NCBI GenBank assembly: GCA_011125455.1
Contig: VKHO01000044.1
Coordinates: 1-64,000 of the forward strand
Origin: Chlamydiales bacterium STE3
GTDB lineage: Bacteria; Chlamydiota; Chlamydiia; Chlamydiales; Parachlamydiaceae
Direction: 5' to 3'
Length of the DNA: 64,000 nucleotides
This document shows positions 43,653-53,103 of this stretch, in pieces (positions within the stretch are counted from its first letter, which is position 1; every line of letters begins with the position of its first letter). The notes beneath the pieces were generated by a model that worked only from the letters and a program-made list of their open reading frames with translations, did no database searches and was not told where the DNA came from. The translations under genes and the position numbers were made by a program.

Positions 43653-45292
43653 GGTATCTTATTATTTTTCTATGCAGCTGGTCTATTTTATCGGCTCAAG
43701 ATGACACTTTAGTTTCTTCCGAAGTCCAATGGGAAAGTATTTACGAAAACCAGCCCATCCAGGGATTTGTGACTGTAACACATGATCGACAGTTTGAGGT
43801 AGACGAAAGCAGTTTTACTCTAGAAGGTAAGCCGCTAAAAGTAACTTTATATAAAGAGTTAGCTATCTCGAGCAACTCCCCACTTATGCTTTCTATTTAT
43901 CAGTTTGAAATCCCGGGAATGGCTAAAGGGTTGCAATGGCTTCCTTCTATAAAAGTCAAGATAGGTAGGAAAATTTACCAATCCCCCGCTATTTCGTTTG
44001 AAGTGCAGAGCGCTGAAAAACGCATTCAATCTGTCTTTGCACCTATGCAAAAAAACGCTTTTTTAAAGCTAGAAGCCTTTGTTGAGCAAGGGGGTGCTCT
44101 CTATCCTGGCCTAAGAGCAAAAGTGGGTTACCGGTACTTGTACAATACGAACATCGAGTTAACTGAGGAATACCTCCCTCTTCTTGACATGGAACATTTT
44201 CGTAAAATCGGAGATAAGGACATTAAGGATACTCAAGTGGGGGATGTTAGTGTTCATACGATTGTGCAAAATGTTGAGGCGTTAGAAGCAGGTTCTTATT
44301 CCTATGGCCCATCAGTCGTTGTGGGGAATGCTTACACAGAAATTAGAGGCAAGCGTCACTATCTAAATCCCCAGCTCGTCGCAGAAGCTCCCTTGCTAAC
44401 TGTAGTGGTAAATGATTTCCCAACCGATGGGAAGCCCGCCTCCTTTAATGGCGCAGTAGGTGAATTTAGTTTTGCAGTGAAAATGTTAACAAGTAGCCAG
44501 GTTCGTGTAGGGGACAAGATAGCGTTAAGAGTTGATATTAAAGGAACTGGGCAGTTAGAAAACGTTGTTCCCCCAGATCTTTGCTGCCAGCCAGGATTTA
44601 GTGGATTTTTTAAAACCAGTGATCTGCCTGCAGTTGGAAAAATAACAAACGATGTGAAGACATTCTTGGTAGAAATTTATCCTTTAATCCCTGAAATTGA
44701 ATTTGTTCCCCCTATTGAATTTTCTTACTTTGATCCTATCAAGGAAGCTTATCAAAAGATAGTGAGCGCTGGAATTCCTTTAAAAGTCTTTGCCAAAAAG
44801 AAGGAAATAGAAAGCCATCCATTAGCAATACTGGAAACTAAAAAAGCAATTGCCATTTATCCCAACTATTTATTGTCTACAAAAGATCTTAAAAATCTTC
44901 CCTATGGCTCATTTTGGGTCATCGGATTAATCCCCCTTGGCTTGTTAATGATTTTTGTTCAGCAGGTTTTTATTGAAGAGCGCAAGCGCATCAAAGATCA
45001 TGCGCTACATTCTTCTAGCCAAGACTATTTTCAAAAAGCATGTAAAGAAAAGAGTCCTGCAAAAAAATTTAAATTATACGAGCAAGCTTTTCTTCAGCTT
45101 TACTTAGAAAAGTCAATCCTTCCAACGTCTATCAACGCCATCGCGGATCTTCCGGAGCAAGCGCAGTTTTTAGAGGTAAAAGCTCTATTTACCAAAATAG
45201 ACGAGGCGCGCTTTTCTGGAAAAAATCCGGAAGCGCTCCTTGCTTTTTCTAGCGAAGCTGAAGCCCTATTTAATCAGGAGAGCCAGGCATGA
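43646..45292 (+). CDS. batD: BatD-type oxygen-tolerance protein
   Basis: The 548-residue product has a signal peptide (MVRYLIIFLCSWSILSAQ), long beta-rich Ig-like regions (SEVQWESIYENQPIQGFVTV; VGDKIALRVDIKGTGQLENV) and a late membrane helix (about 430-448, FWVIGLIPLGLLMIFVQQV) followed by a cytoplasmic helical tail. This is the BatD layout. Start is a TTG at 43646 preceded by GGAG (43634-43637), overlapping the batB end by 7 bases; the Met-coded sequence is from the non-ATG start. The order batA-batB-batD-batE matches the known operon. Confidence 0.85.
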   Translation: MVRYLIIFLCSWSILSAQDDTLVSSEVQWESIYENQPIQGFVTVTHDRQFEVDESSFTLEGKPLKVTLYKELAISSNSPLMLSIYQFEIPGMAKGLQWLPSIKVKIGRKIYQSPAISFEVQSAEKRIQSVFAPMQKNAFLKLEAFVEQGGALYPGLRAKVGYRYLYNTNIELTEEYLPLLDMEHFRKIGDKDIKDTQVGDVSVHTIVQNVEALEAGSYSYGPSVVVGNAYTEIRGKRHYLNPQLVAEAPLLTVVVNDFPTDGKPASFNGAVGEFSFAVKMLTSSQVRVGDKIALRVDIKGTGQLENVVPPDLCCQPGFSGFFKTSDLPAVGKITNDVKTFLVEIYPLIPEIEFVPPIEFSYFDPIKEAYQKIVSAGIPLKVFAKKKEIESHPLAILETKKAIAIYPNYLLSTKDLKNLPYGSFWVIGLIPLGLLMIFVQQVFIEERKRIKDHALHSSSQDYFQKACKEKSPAKKFKLYEQAFLQLYLEKSILPTSINAIADLPEQAQFLEVKALFTKIDEARFSGKNPEALLAFSSEAEALFNQESQA

Positions 45293-46050
45293 AACAGCCG
45301 ATCTTGATCTTTTTTTTTCTTTTGAATAGCTTTTTTTTTGATGAAAATGCTGAACAGCTTTTAAATCAGGTAGATCAAGCAGTTACGGCAGCATATAATG
45401 AAAAAATACCTGCTGTGAAGCAGGAAAAATACAACCAAGCTTTAACTCAATTGGGTTTATTAGAAAAAAAATACTCTCCTTCTTTTGGTAATGGGAAGCT
45501 CTACTATAATTTAGCGAATGCTTACTATGAATTGGGAGAATATCCTTGGGCTTTGTTCTATTATCAAAAATCTTTACAATTAAGGCCTTATGATGAATCC
45601 GTAAAGAAAAATTTAGAAATTGCTAAGAAACAAATGTCTTTAGAAAACGATCCCAAGCCTCAATCTTTTGCTTCTTTGCTGTTTTTAACTTTTTTACCTC
45701 TTCCTTTACGCCTGCAGTGGTTTACCTTGCTGTGCATCCTTTTCTTTGCGTTCTGGTCTTTTTACCTCTGGCTCCCTTCTTTTTATGTAAAAGTCGGCTG
45801 CTATACAGCTTTAAGTATGATGTTGTTAGCTTTGCTGAGTTTAGGATACAGCTATTATTTTGCTCCCATTGAAGGAATCGTGGTACATGCTTCTTACTTG
45901 TATCGCACCGCCGATCAAAAAGGTGAGCTTCTGCAATCAGGTTCTCAAGTCGTCATCCTAGAAGTCCTTGATGAAGGATCATGGCTAAAAGTGATTACCT
46001 CTCAAGGGTCTTTAGGCTATCTTCCCAGCCATTCTTTAAAAATGCTTTAG
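45289..46050 (+). CDS. batE: BatE-type TPR and SH3-like protein
   Basis: The 253-residue product has a signal sequence (ILIFFFLLNSFFFDENAEQL), TPR repeats (NGKLYYNLANAYYELGEYPW, ALFYYQKSLQLRPYDESVKK), two membrane helices (about 140-160 and 165-187) and a C-terminal SH3-like domain (VVHASYLYRTADQKGELLQS, GSWLKVITSQGSLGYLPSHS). This is the BatE plan. The ATG overlaps batD's stop. It ends the operon; no clear terminator follows. Confidence 0.85.
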   Translation: MKQPILIFFFLLNSFFFDENAEQLLNQVDQAVTAAYNEKIPAVKQEKYNQALTQLGLLEKKYSPSFGNGKLYYNLANAYYELGEYPWALFYYQKSLQLRPYDESVKKNLEIAKKQMSLENDPKPQSFASLLFLTFLPLPLRLQWFTLLCILFFAFWSFYLWLPSFYVKVGCYTALSMMLLALLSLGYSYYFAPIEGIVVHASYLYRTADQKGELLQSGSQVVILEVLDEGSWLKVITSQGSLGYLPSHSLKML

Positions 46051-46231
46051 CTTTGGGCTTAATGCCATGGTTGTCCCCTAGGTTCTAAGCTGGAGAGAAA
46101 ATTGATAATAGAGATTTCCTATCATGCATTTACTTGGCCATACCCGAAGAAACAATCTTAGTTGCTGCCACTAATATTCAGTTAAGGCACAGAAGTGCAA
46201 AAATGAGGCTATTACTGGTTTAAAATAGGTT

Positions 46232-46582
46232 TTAGAGTGTAAATACTAACTTGATTTCTAGAACCTTCTGAGCAACAAAAGAGGAGAGTGCAGCCAAAGC
46301 AGAGCAGCAGCTAGTTCCTGCCAATATTCCTGCAGTAACAGATAAGGCAAGGGCAACAGCCGGAAAAGTCACTGTGGCGGAAACAGTGGAGAAAATAATA
46401 GCAGCAAAAAGGGCTCCCAGAGCAAGCATTGCACAGCCATTAGTGGTGAGAGTAGCAATTTGTTTAGCCAGAACTAGTTTCGTTTTTTGATTCGATGCTT
46501 GAGGGGGTGTAGTAGGGTAATTAGCATTTCCTCCAGGGAAAAGATTGGCATTTAAATAATTGTTATGTGCAGGTAAACTCAT
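46232..46582 (-). CDS. Small membrane protein with a bilobed hydrophobic domain (Inc-like)
   Basis: The 116-residue product starts at ATG 46582 with CGGAGAA just before it; the frame runs further up into birA but those codons are not this gene. The N-terminus is soluble and polar (NNYLNANLFPGGNANYPTTP). Two long hydrophobic stretches of about 20 residues follow (about 58-80 and 84-108, NGCAMLALGALFAAIIFSTV and ATVTFPAVALALSVTAGILA) separated by a tight turn, then SSFVAQKVLEIKL. This bilobed pattern is the mark of chlamydial inclusion membrane proteins, but the pattern alone is weak evidence. Confidence 0.6.
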   Translation of the reverse strand: MSLPAHNNYLNANLFPGGNANYPTTPPQASNQKTKLVLAKQIATLTTNGCAMLALGALFAAIIFSTVSATVTFPAVALALSVTAGILAGTSCCSALAALSSFVAQKVLEIKLVFTL

Positions 46583-46625
46583 AGATTTCTCCGTTTTTTT
46601 AGTAATATTAAACCCAACGGGGTTT

Positions 46626-47363
46626 TTAAAGAAGAATTTCTCCTGAATAGTACTTTTTGGAAGTTCCATCTTCATGAAGTAACTGTAAAGAACCATCGGG
46701 ATTGATTCTTTCAAATACTCCCCTACACACGCGGTTGTGATCATGAAATTGGATTTTATCCCCCTTTTTATGGTTAAGGGAAGCGAGGAAAATTTCGTAA
46801 AATGAAGCAAAGCCTTTGTCTAAAAAAATTTCTAAATTTGCCTTAAATAGGCTGTTAAAAGCCTCTAATAGCCATTGTCTATCGACAAGCTCACCCTTTT
46901 CAGCATAAAGGGAGGTTGCGGGGCGCGCAATGGTTTTTAATTCCTCTTCTGTCATGTTTACGTTGATGCCAATTCCTGCAATAATAGCAAGGTAGTGACC
47001 AATGCGGCAAGTTTCACAAAGAATACCACCCATTTTTTTTTGGTGAAGTAAAAGGTCATTGGGCCATTTAATCTTTGCTGGAAAAGATAATACCTTGAGG
47101 AGATCTACAGCAGAGATGGCCAAAATTTGAGTGATATTGCCGAGGTCATCACGGTGTTTGTCGAGGAAAAAAACATAAGTCAAATAGAGATTTTGATTGG
47201 GTGGAGATAGCCACTTATGTTGAAAGCGTCCATAGCCATTTGTTTGTTGCGCTGCAGAAATCACTGTCAGCTCGTCTTTTGGTAAATACTCAATATGCTC
47301 TTTTGCCCATGTGTTGGTGGAAGATAGACAGGGGAAATGAAGTTGATTTAGGTGCATCGACAC
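46626..47363 (-). CDS. birA: Biotin-protein ligase (catalytic BirA, no HTH domain)
   Basis: BirA attaches biotin to the carboxyl carrier subunit of acetyl-CoA carboxylase. The 245-residue product contains AAQQTNGYGRFQHKWLSPPN (variant of the GRGRxxRxW loop), KIKWPNDLLLHQKKMGGILC (KWPND), and GIGINVN, and ends with the C-terminal SH3-like fold (RGVFERINPDGSLQLLHEDG). It lacks the N-terminal DNA-binding domain, so it does not repress biotin genes. It is divergent from rodA, as in Chlamydia (CT725/CT726 by memory). Confidence 0.94.
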   Translation of the reverse strand: MSMHLNQLHFPCLSSTNTWAKEHIEYLPKDELTVISAAQQTNGYGRFQHKWLSPPNQNLYLTYVFFLDKHRDDLGNITQILAISAVDLLKVLSFPAKIKWPNDLLLHQKKMGGILCETCRIGHYLAIIAGIGINVNMTEEELKTIARPATSLYAEKGELVDRQWLLEAFNSLFKANLEIFLDKGFASFYEIFLASLNHKKGDKIQFHDHNRVCRGVFERINPDGSLQLLHEDGTSKKYYSGEILL

Positions 47364-47489
47364 GCCTTATAAAAATGCCAAAATGAAAATTCTTGATGGA
47401 ATCAAAAATGAAGCAGAGTTTTAAAGCTCTCTTCTTTATTCGACATTTTATAAGATAGAGAATTGCTAAAAAGGACTCAAGAGAAGTGT

Positions 47490-48623
47490 ATGTGGAATTA
47501 CCAATCTTTAAAAAGAATTGACTTAAGGATTGTTCCTATAGTGATCCTACTCATGCTCATTAGTTTGCTAGTCATTTCTGCTAACACAATGACCTCTCAC
47601 GATCTAATAGAGGAATCCTTTTTCACTCCAGCCGTAAAAAGGCAAATACAAGGCTTTATTTTAGGAACTGTTGTTTTTCTATTTTTGGTCGGCTTTGACT
47701 ACAATAAATTAAGAGAATGGACATGGGTTTTGTATATTCTAATGCTCTTTGCATTGCTCGGCCTGTTTTTTACGGATCCTATACAGAGAGTCCAGCGCTG
47801 GTACCGAATTCCTATCATAGGCATGAATTTTCAACCCTCAGAGTATGCTAAACTAATTGTTGTTATTACCTTAAGTTGGTTTTTAGAACGGAAAAAAGCA
47901 GAGGCAGATTCTTTAACTACTGTTTTACAAGCAAGTTTTATTGTGGGCCTCCCCTTCCTCCTGATCCTTAAGCAACCGGATTTGGGAACAGCTTTAGTTT
48001 TATTTCCCATAACTCTTGTGATGTTTTACATAGGAGGAGTGCATCCTAAAGTAATTCGGCTGATGACGATTTTTGGAGCGATCATTTTAACGATCGTAGC
48101 TTTAATTTTTAGTGGCACAATTTCTCACGAAAAGCTTAGACCTTATGCAACAAAAGTCCTAAAAGAGTATCAGTTTGAACGCCTAGATCCTAATACCCAC
48201 CATCAAAAAGCTGCTGTGATTGCAATTGCTATTGGGGGAATTACTGGCAGTGGATGGCGAAGCAGTGCATTTACCGGAGGAGGGTTTCTTCCTGCTTCTT
48301 ATACAGACTCTGTATTTTCTGCATTTGGTGAAGAATTTGGGTTTATAGGTCTGCTGGTGCTTTTGGTCCTTTTTTATGCCTTGCTTTATTTTTGCTTTCA
48401 AGTAACAGCTGTAGCTAAAGACCACTTTGGTCGTCTCCTCTCAGCGGGTATTACCGTTTATCTTGCTATGCACATTCTCGTCAATATTGGAATGATGTGC
48501 GGGTTATTACCTATAACGGGGGTGCCTTTAGTCTTAATCACCTATGGAGGTTCTTCTAGCTTGGCAACAATGACCGCCTTGGGTATCTTACAGAGTATCT
48601 ATAGTAGGAGGTTCATGTTCTAA
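47490..48623 (+). CDS. rodA: RodA-type SEDS glycosyltransferase, cell-shape protein
   Basis: SEDS proteins polymerise lipid II with a class B penicillin-binding protein. The 377-residue product has ten membrane helices and signature stretches: IPIIGMNFQPSEYAKLIVVI, FLLILKQPDLGTALVLFPIT and GLLPITGVPLVLITYGGSS near the C-terminus. ATG at 47490 is preferred; an upstream TTG at 47463 adds nine unlikely residues. Chlamydiae make little or modified peptidoglycan but keep RodA for division. It overlaps the next gene by one base (TAATG). Confidence 0.94.
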   Translation: MWNYQSLKRIDLRIVPIVILLMLISLLVISANTMTSHDLIEESFFTPAVKRQIQGFILGTVVFLFLVGFDYNKLREWTWVLYILMLFALLGLFFTDPIQRVQRWYRIPIIGMNFQPSEYAKLIVVITLSWFLERKKAEADSLTTVLQASFIVGLPFLLILKQPDLGTALVLFPITLVMFYIGGVHPKVIRLMTIFGAIILTIVALIFSGTISHEKLRPYATKVLKEYQFERLDPNTHHQKAAVIAIAIGGITGSGWRSSAFTGGGFLPASYTDSVFSAFGEEFGFIGLLVLLVLFYALLYFCFQVTAVAKDHFGRLLSAGITVYLAMHILVNIGMMCGLLPITGVPLVLITYGGSSSLATMTALGILQSIYSRRFMF

Positions 48624-49081
48624 TGTCGACACGTCATTTCATGTTTATTCCAGGAGTTTGGATTGGAGAAGGAAAAATTTCCTTTAGCGCATCTAACGAG
48701 CAAATTCCCTTTTCCACACGTTGGACAATACAAGAAGAAGTTTTTACTGATGGAGGAAAAGGGAGCATCTCTTGCCTCCAGGAAGTCGAAATGCGAGAAG
48801 GAAGTGAAAAGTTAAACAACAGAATTGTTCTAACCGAATTGCAGGCAACGCAGTTTATTGTGGAATTATCCAATGAAACGATTGAGAAGGTGACGGGAAA
48901 AGGCATCATAGATCCAAAGACGATCGCATGGGAATTAAGGGATCAAGAAGGCTTTGAAGGCTTTGAGGTTTATGAGCTACAGGATAATGGAGAGTATTTT
49001 TTTCATGCAGAATATGCTTCTTCGGAGAGCTTTCGAACAATCATTGATGGAAGAATTTGGAAGAAAGCTTTTCCTTCGTGA
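48623..49081 (+). CDS. Hypothetical small soluble protein
   Basis: The 152-residue product has no signal or membrane segment. It is rich in beta-strand-like sequence (HFMFIPGVWIGEGKISFSAS, TRWTIQEEVFTDGGKGSISC, GEYFFHAEYASSESFRTIID) similar in plan to a lipocalin or fatty-acid-binding barrel, but I can name no family. The ATG overlaps the rodA stop (TAATG), so it is coupled to rodA and may serve the same envelope process. Confidence 0.75.
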   Translation: MSTRHFMFIPGVWIGEGKISFSASNEQIPFSTRWTIQEEVFTDGGKGSISCLQEVEMREGSEKLNNRIVLTELQATQFIVELSNETIEKVTGKGIIDPKTIAWELRDQEGFEGFEVYELQDNGEYFFHAEYASSESFRTIIDGRIWKKAFPS

Positions 49082-49105
49082 TAAAGGAAAAGCGTAAGCG
49101 AAAAT

Positions 49106-49128
49106 GTTCTCCTCATAGGGAGGAGAAC
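49106..49128. terminator. Strong bidirectional terminator after rpsJ and the rodA unit
   Basis: A perfect 9-bp stem, GTTCTCCTC (49106-49114) with GAGGAGAAC (49120-49128), loop of 5 bases, sits between two convergent genes. On the minus strand it is followed by ATTTTCGC, as expected for the end of the ribosomal operon. Confidence 0.8.
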
Positions 49129-49134
49129 CTGTCT

Positions 49135-49482
49135 CTAGGCTTTAATCTTGATGTCGACACCAGCTGGAAGAGTTAATGTCTTCAAGGCATCAATCGTCTT
49201 GCCTGTGGGATTTACAATATCAATCAAACGTTTATGCGTGCGGATTTCAAACTGCTCACGCGACTTTCTATCGATATTTGGTGAACGTAGAACAGTAAAA
49301 ATCTCACGTTTTGTGGGCAGTGGGATAGGTCCCGCAACACCAGCTCCTGTACGTTTTGCTGTCTCTACGATATCAGCAGTTGAACGATCAAGAAGACGTT
49401 GATCGTAGGCTTTAAGCCTAATGCGGATCTTTTGTCTTGCCTGTTGCTTTTCCTGCTTTGCCTGTTTCTCTTGTTTTGCCAT
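49135..49482 (-). CDS. rpsJ: 30S ribosomal protein S10
   Basis: S10 (NusE) of the 30S head. The 115-residue product has [20 protein letters not shown] at the start and [17 protein letters not shown] near the end, all standard. The first 15 residues ([15 protein letters not shown]) are a Lys/Gln-rich extension relative to typical S10. It is the last gene of the str operon here, as in Chlamydia, where it follows fusA and not the S10 operon. Confidence 0.97.
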   Translation of the reverse strand: MAKQEKQAKQEKQQARQKIRIRLKAYDQRLLDRSTADIVETAKRTGAGVAGPIPLPTKREIFTVLRSPNIDRKSREQFEIRTHKRLIDIVNPTGKTIDALKTLTLPAGVDIKIKA

Positions 49483-49514
49483 AATATTTGAACCTTAAAA
49501 CTTTATTTAAAAAT

Positions 49515-51602
49515 TTACTTCTTCATGATCTCTTCTTGAATCTTAGTAGGAACACGCTCAAAATGGCTAGGTTCCATGACATAAGTGGCACGGCCAGAAG
49601 AAAGGGATCTGAGTGTTGTAGAGTAGCCAAACATTTCGCTCAAAGGTACCTCAGCATGAACGATGACCGCCCCTTTGCTGTTTTCCTGACCGAGAATTTG
49701 TCCTCTACGACGGTTTAAGTCTCCGATGACATCACCAATGTGTGATTCTGGGGTTGTCACGTCTACTTTCATGATAGGTTCAAGAATAATAGGCTTAGAC
49801 TTACGAGCTGCTTCTTTAATCGCCATCGATCCGCAAATTTTAAATGCCATCTCGTTAGAGTCAACATCGTGATAAGAACCGAACACAATCGCCACTTTTA
49901 CGTCGACTAGGTTGTAACCGGCTAATACACCTGTAGCAAGACCTTCTTCGACCCCTGCGATAACGGCAGGTATATACTCTCTAGGAATAACACCGCCAAC
50001 AATCTTGCTGACAACTTCATTCCCCTTGCCTTTTTCGTTAGGTTCAATTTCAAGTTCAACGTGAGCATACTGACCACGACCACCAGACTGTTTAACAAAT
50101 TTTGTTTTTGTTTCACCTGGTATGGTGATGGTTTCTTTGTAAGAAACCTGTGGCTTACCTACATTAGCTTCAACGCCAAATTCTCTTTTCATCCTGTCAT
50201 GCAGAATTTCAAGATGCAACTCACCCATTCCAGCAATAATTGTCTGCCCTGTTTCCTCATTGGTGTAAACGCGGAAAGTTGGGTCTTCATTAGAAAGAGC
50301 ACCCAATGCACCAGCGAGTTTTTCCCTATCAGCTTTGGATTTTGGTTCAATCGCCATCGAAATCACTGGCTCTGGAAATTCCATTTTCTCAAGGATGATG
50401 GGCTGATCAGCAGAGCAAAGTGTATCTCCTGTTGTCGCTGATTTTAACCCGATGCAAGCGGCGATGTCACCGGTAAAGAATTCATCGCGTTCTTTACGCT
50501 GGTTGGCATGCATTTCGATCAAGCGGGAAATACGCTCTTTTGTCCCTTTGGTAGTGTTCAAAAGGCTCATTCCTTTAGCCAAAGTTCCACTATAAATTCT
50601 CACATAAGTCAGACGGCCAACGTAGGGATCTGTCATAATTTTAAATGCAAGAGCAGCTAGAGGTTCACTGTCGTCAGGTTGAAGTAAAATTTCTTCATCT
50701 GAATCTAGTTTGTGTGCTTTGATCGCTCCACGGTCTAATGGGGATGGCATCCAAGCCACAACAGCATCAAGGAGTTGTTGAATTCCTTTATTTTTAAAAG
50801 CAGAACCACAAAGAACTGGATTAAATTTGTTGGACACAACACCCTTACGGATTACCTTGTGAATCTCTTCTGGATTAAGAGAGTCGGGATCTTCGATCAC
50901 TTTTGTTAAAAAAGCCTCATCATTTTCATCGACCGTGGCGAGTTCGTCAAGAAGCTCTGCTCGCATCGCTTTTGCCTTATCTAGCAAGTCAGCTGGGATA
51001 TCTTTTTCTTCCCAGTCCGCTCCAAGTGTCTCATCATGGAAAAAAAAGGCGCGCATTGTAACAAGGTCAATCATTCCTTTGAATTCAGACTCTGCTCCAA
51101 TAGGGCAATGCACGGCAATAGCATTAGCATGAAGCTTTTCTCTCATTGTTTTGATTGCGTCAAAGAAGTCAGCACCGATACGGTCCATTTTATTGACGAA
51201 ACAAATCCTTGGCACGCCATATTTGTCAGCTTGTCGCCAGACTGTTTCTGACTGAGGTTCTACACCGGATACAGAACAGAACACGGCAACGGAACCATCA
51301 AGCACACGAAGCGAACGCTCTACTTCAATGGTGAAGTCAACGTGGCCCGGAGTGTCAATGATGTTAATTTTTGCTTCTTTCCAAAAAACAGTTGTAGCAG
51401 CAGAAGTAATTGTAATTCCACGCTCTTGCTCTTGCTCCATCCAGTCCATGGTCGCAGCGCCTTCATGCACCTCGCCCATCTTGTGAACGCGACCTGAATA
51501 GTAAAGAATACGTTCAGTAGTTGTCGTTTTACCTGCGTCGATGTGAGCCATAATACCAATATTGCGCACATTGCTGATTTTTTCATTTTCTTGTCTTGGC
51601 AT
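49515..51602 (-). CDS. fusA: Elongation factor G
   Basis: EF-G is the translocation GTPase. The 695-residue product has G1 [49 protein letters not shown] and [10 protein letters not shown], and the later domains are complete ([19 protein letters not shown]). Length is normal. It lies 12 bases after rpsG and 32 before rpsJ. No lesion or fusidic-acid resistance pattern was looked for beyond this. Confidence 0.98.
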   Translation of the reverse strand: MPRQENEKISNVRNIGIMAHIDAGKTTTTERILYYSGRVHKMGEVHEGAATMDWMEQEQERGITITSAATTVFWKEAKINIIDTPGHVDFTIEVERSLRVLDGSVAVFCSVSGVEPQSETVWRQADKYGVPRICFVNKMDRIGADFFDAIKTMREKLHANAIAVHCPIGAESEFKGMIDLVTMRAFFFHDETLGADWEEKDIPADLLDKAKAMRAELLDELATVDENDEAFLTKVIEDPDSLNPEEIHKVIRKGVVSNKFNPVLCGSAFKNKGIQQLLDAVVAWMPSPLDRGAIKAHKLDSDEEILLQPDDSEPLAALAFKIMTDPYVGRLTYVRIYSGTLAKGMSLLNTTKGTKERISRLIEMHANQRKERDEFFTGDIAACIGLKSATTGDTLCSADQPIILEKMEFPEPVISMAIEPKSKADREKLAGALGALSNEDPTFRVYTNEETGQTIIAGMGELHLEILHDRMKREFGVEANVGKPQVSYKETITIPGETKTKFVKQSGGRGQYAHVELEIEPNEKGKGNEVVSKIVGGVIPREYIPAVIAGVEEGLATGVLAGYNLVDVKVAIVFGSYHDVDSNEMAFKICGSMAIKEAARKSKPIILEPIMKVDVTTPESHIGDVIGDLNRRRGQILGQENSKGAVIVHAEVPLSEMFGYSTTLRSLSSGRATYVMEPSHFERVPTKIQEEIMKK

Positions 51603-51614
51603 TCCTTACCTTCC

Positions 51615-52088
51615 TTACCATTTATAATGAGCAAAAGCTTTGTTAGCTTCAGCCATGCGGTGAGTATCATCTTTCTTCTTGATAGTAGCACCTTGGTTAT
51701 TGTAACAGTCGGTAAGCTCTCCTGCTAAGGCTTCTTCCATAGAGCGCCCAGCTTTTCCCCGTGAGTTGATAATGATCCAGCCCATAGCCATTGATGTGCG
51801 TCGATTTGTGGGAATTTCAATAGGTACTTGGTAAGTAGCTCCGCCGATTCGGCGTGATTTAACTTCTAAAGAAGGCTTTGCATTTTCAAGGGCTTGTTCA
51901 AAAGCTTCTAATGGGTCATCAAGCTTAATTCTTTTTGCGAACTTCTCCAAAGCGTTATAAACAATCCGGCGTGCAACAGATTTTTTTCCGCACTCCATGA
52001 CTTTGTTGATAAACTTTGCAAGTAGCTCACTTTTGAAAATTGGATCTGGCGCAATTGTTCTTTTTTCTGCGCGACGTCTTCTAGACAT
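51615..52088 (-). CDS. rpsG: 30S ribosomal protein S7
   Basis: The 157-residue S7 nucleates assembly of the 30S head. It shows LLAKFINKVMECGKKSVARR, the usual RRIGGATYQVPIEIPTNRR and AMGWIINSRGKAG-like block, ending AEANKAFAHYKW. I start at ATG 52088 (MSRRRRAEKR, GAGG binding site directly upstream); an in-frame ATG at 52103 adds five residues. Confidence 0.97.
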   Translation of the reverse strand: MSRRRRAEKRTIAPDPIFKSELLAKFINKVMECGKKSVARRIVYNALEKFAKRIKLDDPLEAFEQALENAKPSLEVKSRRIGGATYQVPIEIPTNRRTSMAMGWIIINSRGKAGRSMEEALAGELTDCYNNQGATIKKKDDTHRMAEANKAFAHYKW

Positions 52089-52116
52089 TATTTCCTCATT
52101 CATTTTTAGAAGCTGT

Positions 52117-52280
52117 GTCTTCGGTCAAGCGGTGCCCCGAAGACGAAGACCTTATTAGCTTCATGATTAATTATTTTGCGAAGATCAGTATCTTCACCTA
52201 AGTCAGAGACTTTGCGCGTGATAGGCGCTCTTTTTTTCTAAAAACGCCAGCCACGCACCAAAATGCTTATTTTTAAGCAT
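52117..52280 (-). promoter_or_regulatory. Structured 199-base spacer between rpsL and rpsG
   Basis: Two perfect stems lie in the spacer: ATGCTTA (52263-52269) with TAAGCAT (52274-52280) directly after rpsL, and GTCTTCGG (52117-52124) with CCGAAGAC (52137-52144) shortly before rpsG. Spacers here are usually short. The first hairpin may be a partial terminator or processing site, the second may be near the rpsG start region. A regulatory role is a guess from structure. Confidence 0.35.
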
Positions 52281-52287
52281 CCTAGTG

Positions 52288-52659
52288 TTACTTAGGACGT
52301 TTAGCCCCGTATTTCGATCTTCCTTGCTTGCGGTCTTTTACAGCAGCGCAGTCAAGTGTTCCTCTCACAATATGATAGCGCACACCGGGAAGGTCTTTTA
52401 CTCTACCACCACGAACGAGAACAATGCTGTGCTCTTGTAGGTTGTGGCCTTCACCGCCGATGTAGGCAATAACTTCCTGTCCTGTTGATAGGCGTACCCA
52501 AGCTACTTTACGTAAAGCTGAGTTAGGTTTTTTTGGTGTTTTTGTCTTAACTTGCAAGCAAACTCCACGTCTTTGTGGACATTTTTGCAATGCAGGGGAC
52601 TTGCTGCGGCGTTTTTTTGCTTTTCGCGGCTGTTGTACGAGTTGGTTAATTGTCGGCAT
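52288..52659 (-). CDS. rpsL: 30S ribosomal protein S12
   Basis: The 123-residue S12 is in the decoding centre. [19 protein letters not shown] holds the Lys42/43 region and [20 protein letters not shown] the Lys87/88 region, both wild type, so streptomycin resistance by the usual substitutions is not predicted. Start at ATG 52659; the frame runs on six codons upstream through the GGAGGAGA binding site. It is first in the str operon rpsL-rpsG-fusA-rpsJ. Confidence 0.97.
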   Translation of the reverse strand: MPTINQLVQQPRKAKKRRSKSPALQKCPQRRGVCLQVKTKTPKKPNSALRKVAWVRLSTGQEVIAYIGGEGHNLQEHSIVLVRGGRVKDLPGVRYHIVRGTLDCAAVKDRKQGRSKYGAKRPK

Positions 52660-53103
52660 GTATGCCTTCTCCTCCAAATAGTTAATTTAGCGTTTGGTTG
52701 CAATTTTTAGAGTCTAAAGATGGGATTATGCATCCCTCTATAGCCTAATAAAGTGCCCCGAATTTACGCAGTGTTTTATGCTAAAATGTGCTTGACCTAA
52801 CAATCGAGATTTATTTTAGCACAAAATTATGTGCAAATAAGGGCGCAAACCAAAATGTTTAAGAACACATCCCAAGAATAATAATTTATCCGGGAGAATT
52901 TTGCAAACGTTAAGTGGCGTGGCTTTTTAGGGGTAATTTAGCGGAGAAACCCGCTCTTTGCTCTTATAGGCTGGGCAAGTCATGTCTTGCGAGGTGACTA
53001 AGTTAAGAGGTGTATTAAGCAAATCTTTGTCGAGCGCTTTCTTGAATGCACCCTAATGTTCAGCTCAATGTGTCAGTGCAATTATAGCTGCTAGTAGAGG
53101 TGA
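52660..53103. other. Upstream region of rpsL with decayed minus-strand frame
   Basis: No intact gene. On the minus strand a frame around 52934-53053 reads KALDKDLLNTPLNLVTSQDM, then ACPAYKS-like and ERVSPLNYP before a stop; it has no start codon and an in-frame stop just upstream, so it is probably a lost gene. The part nearer 52660-52900 should hold the str-operon promoter on the minus strand; candidates such as TTGTTA are not convincing. Confidence 0.4.
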
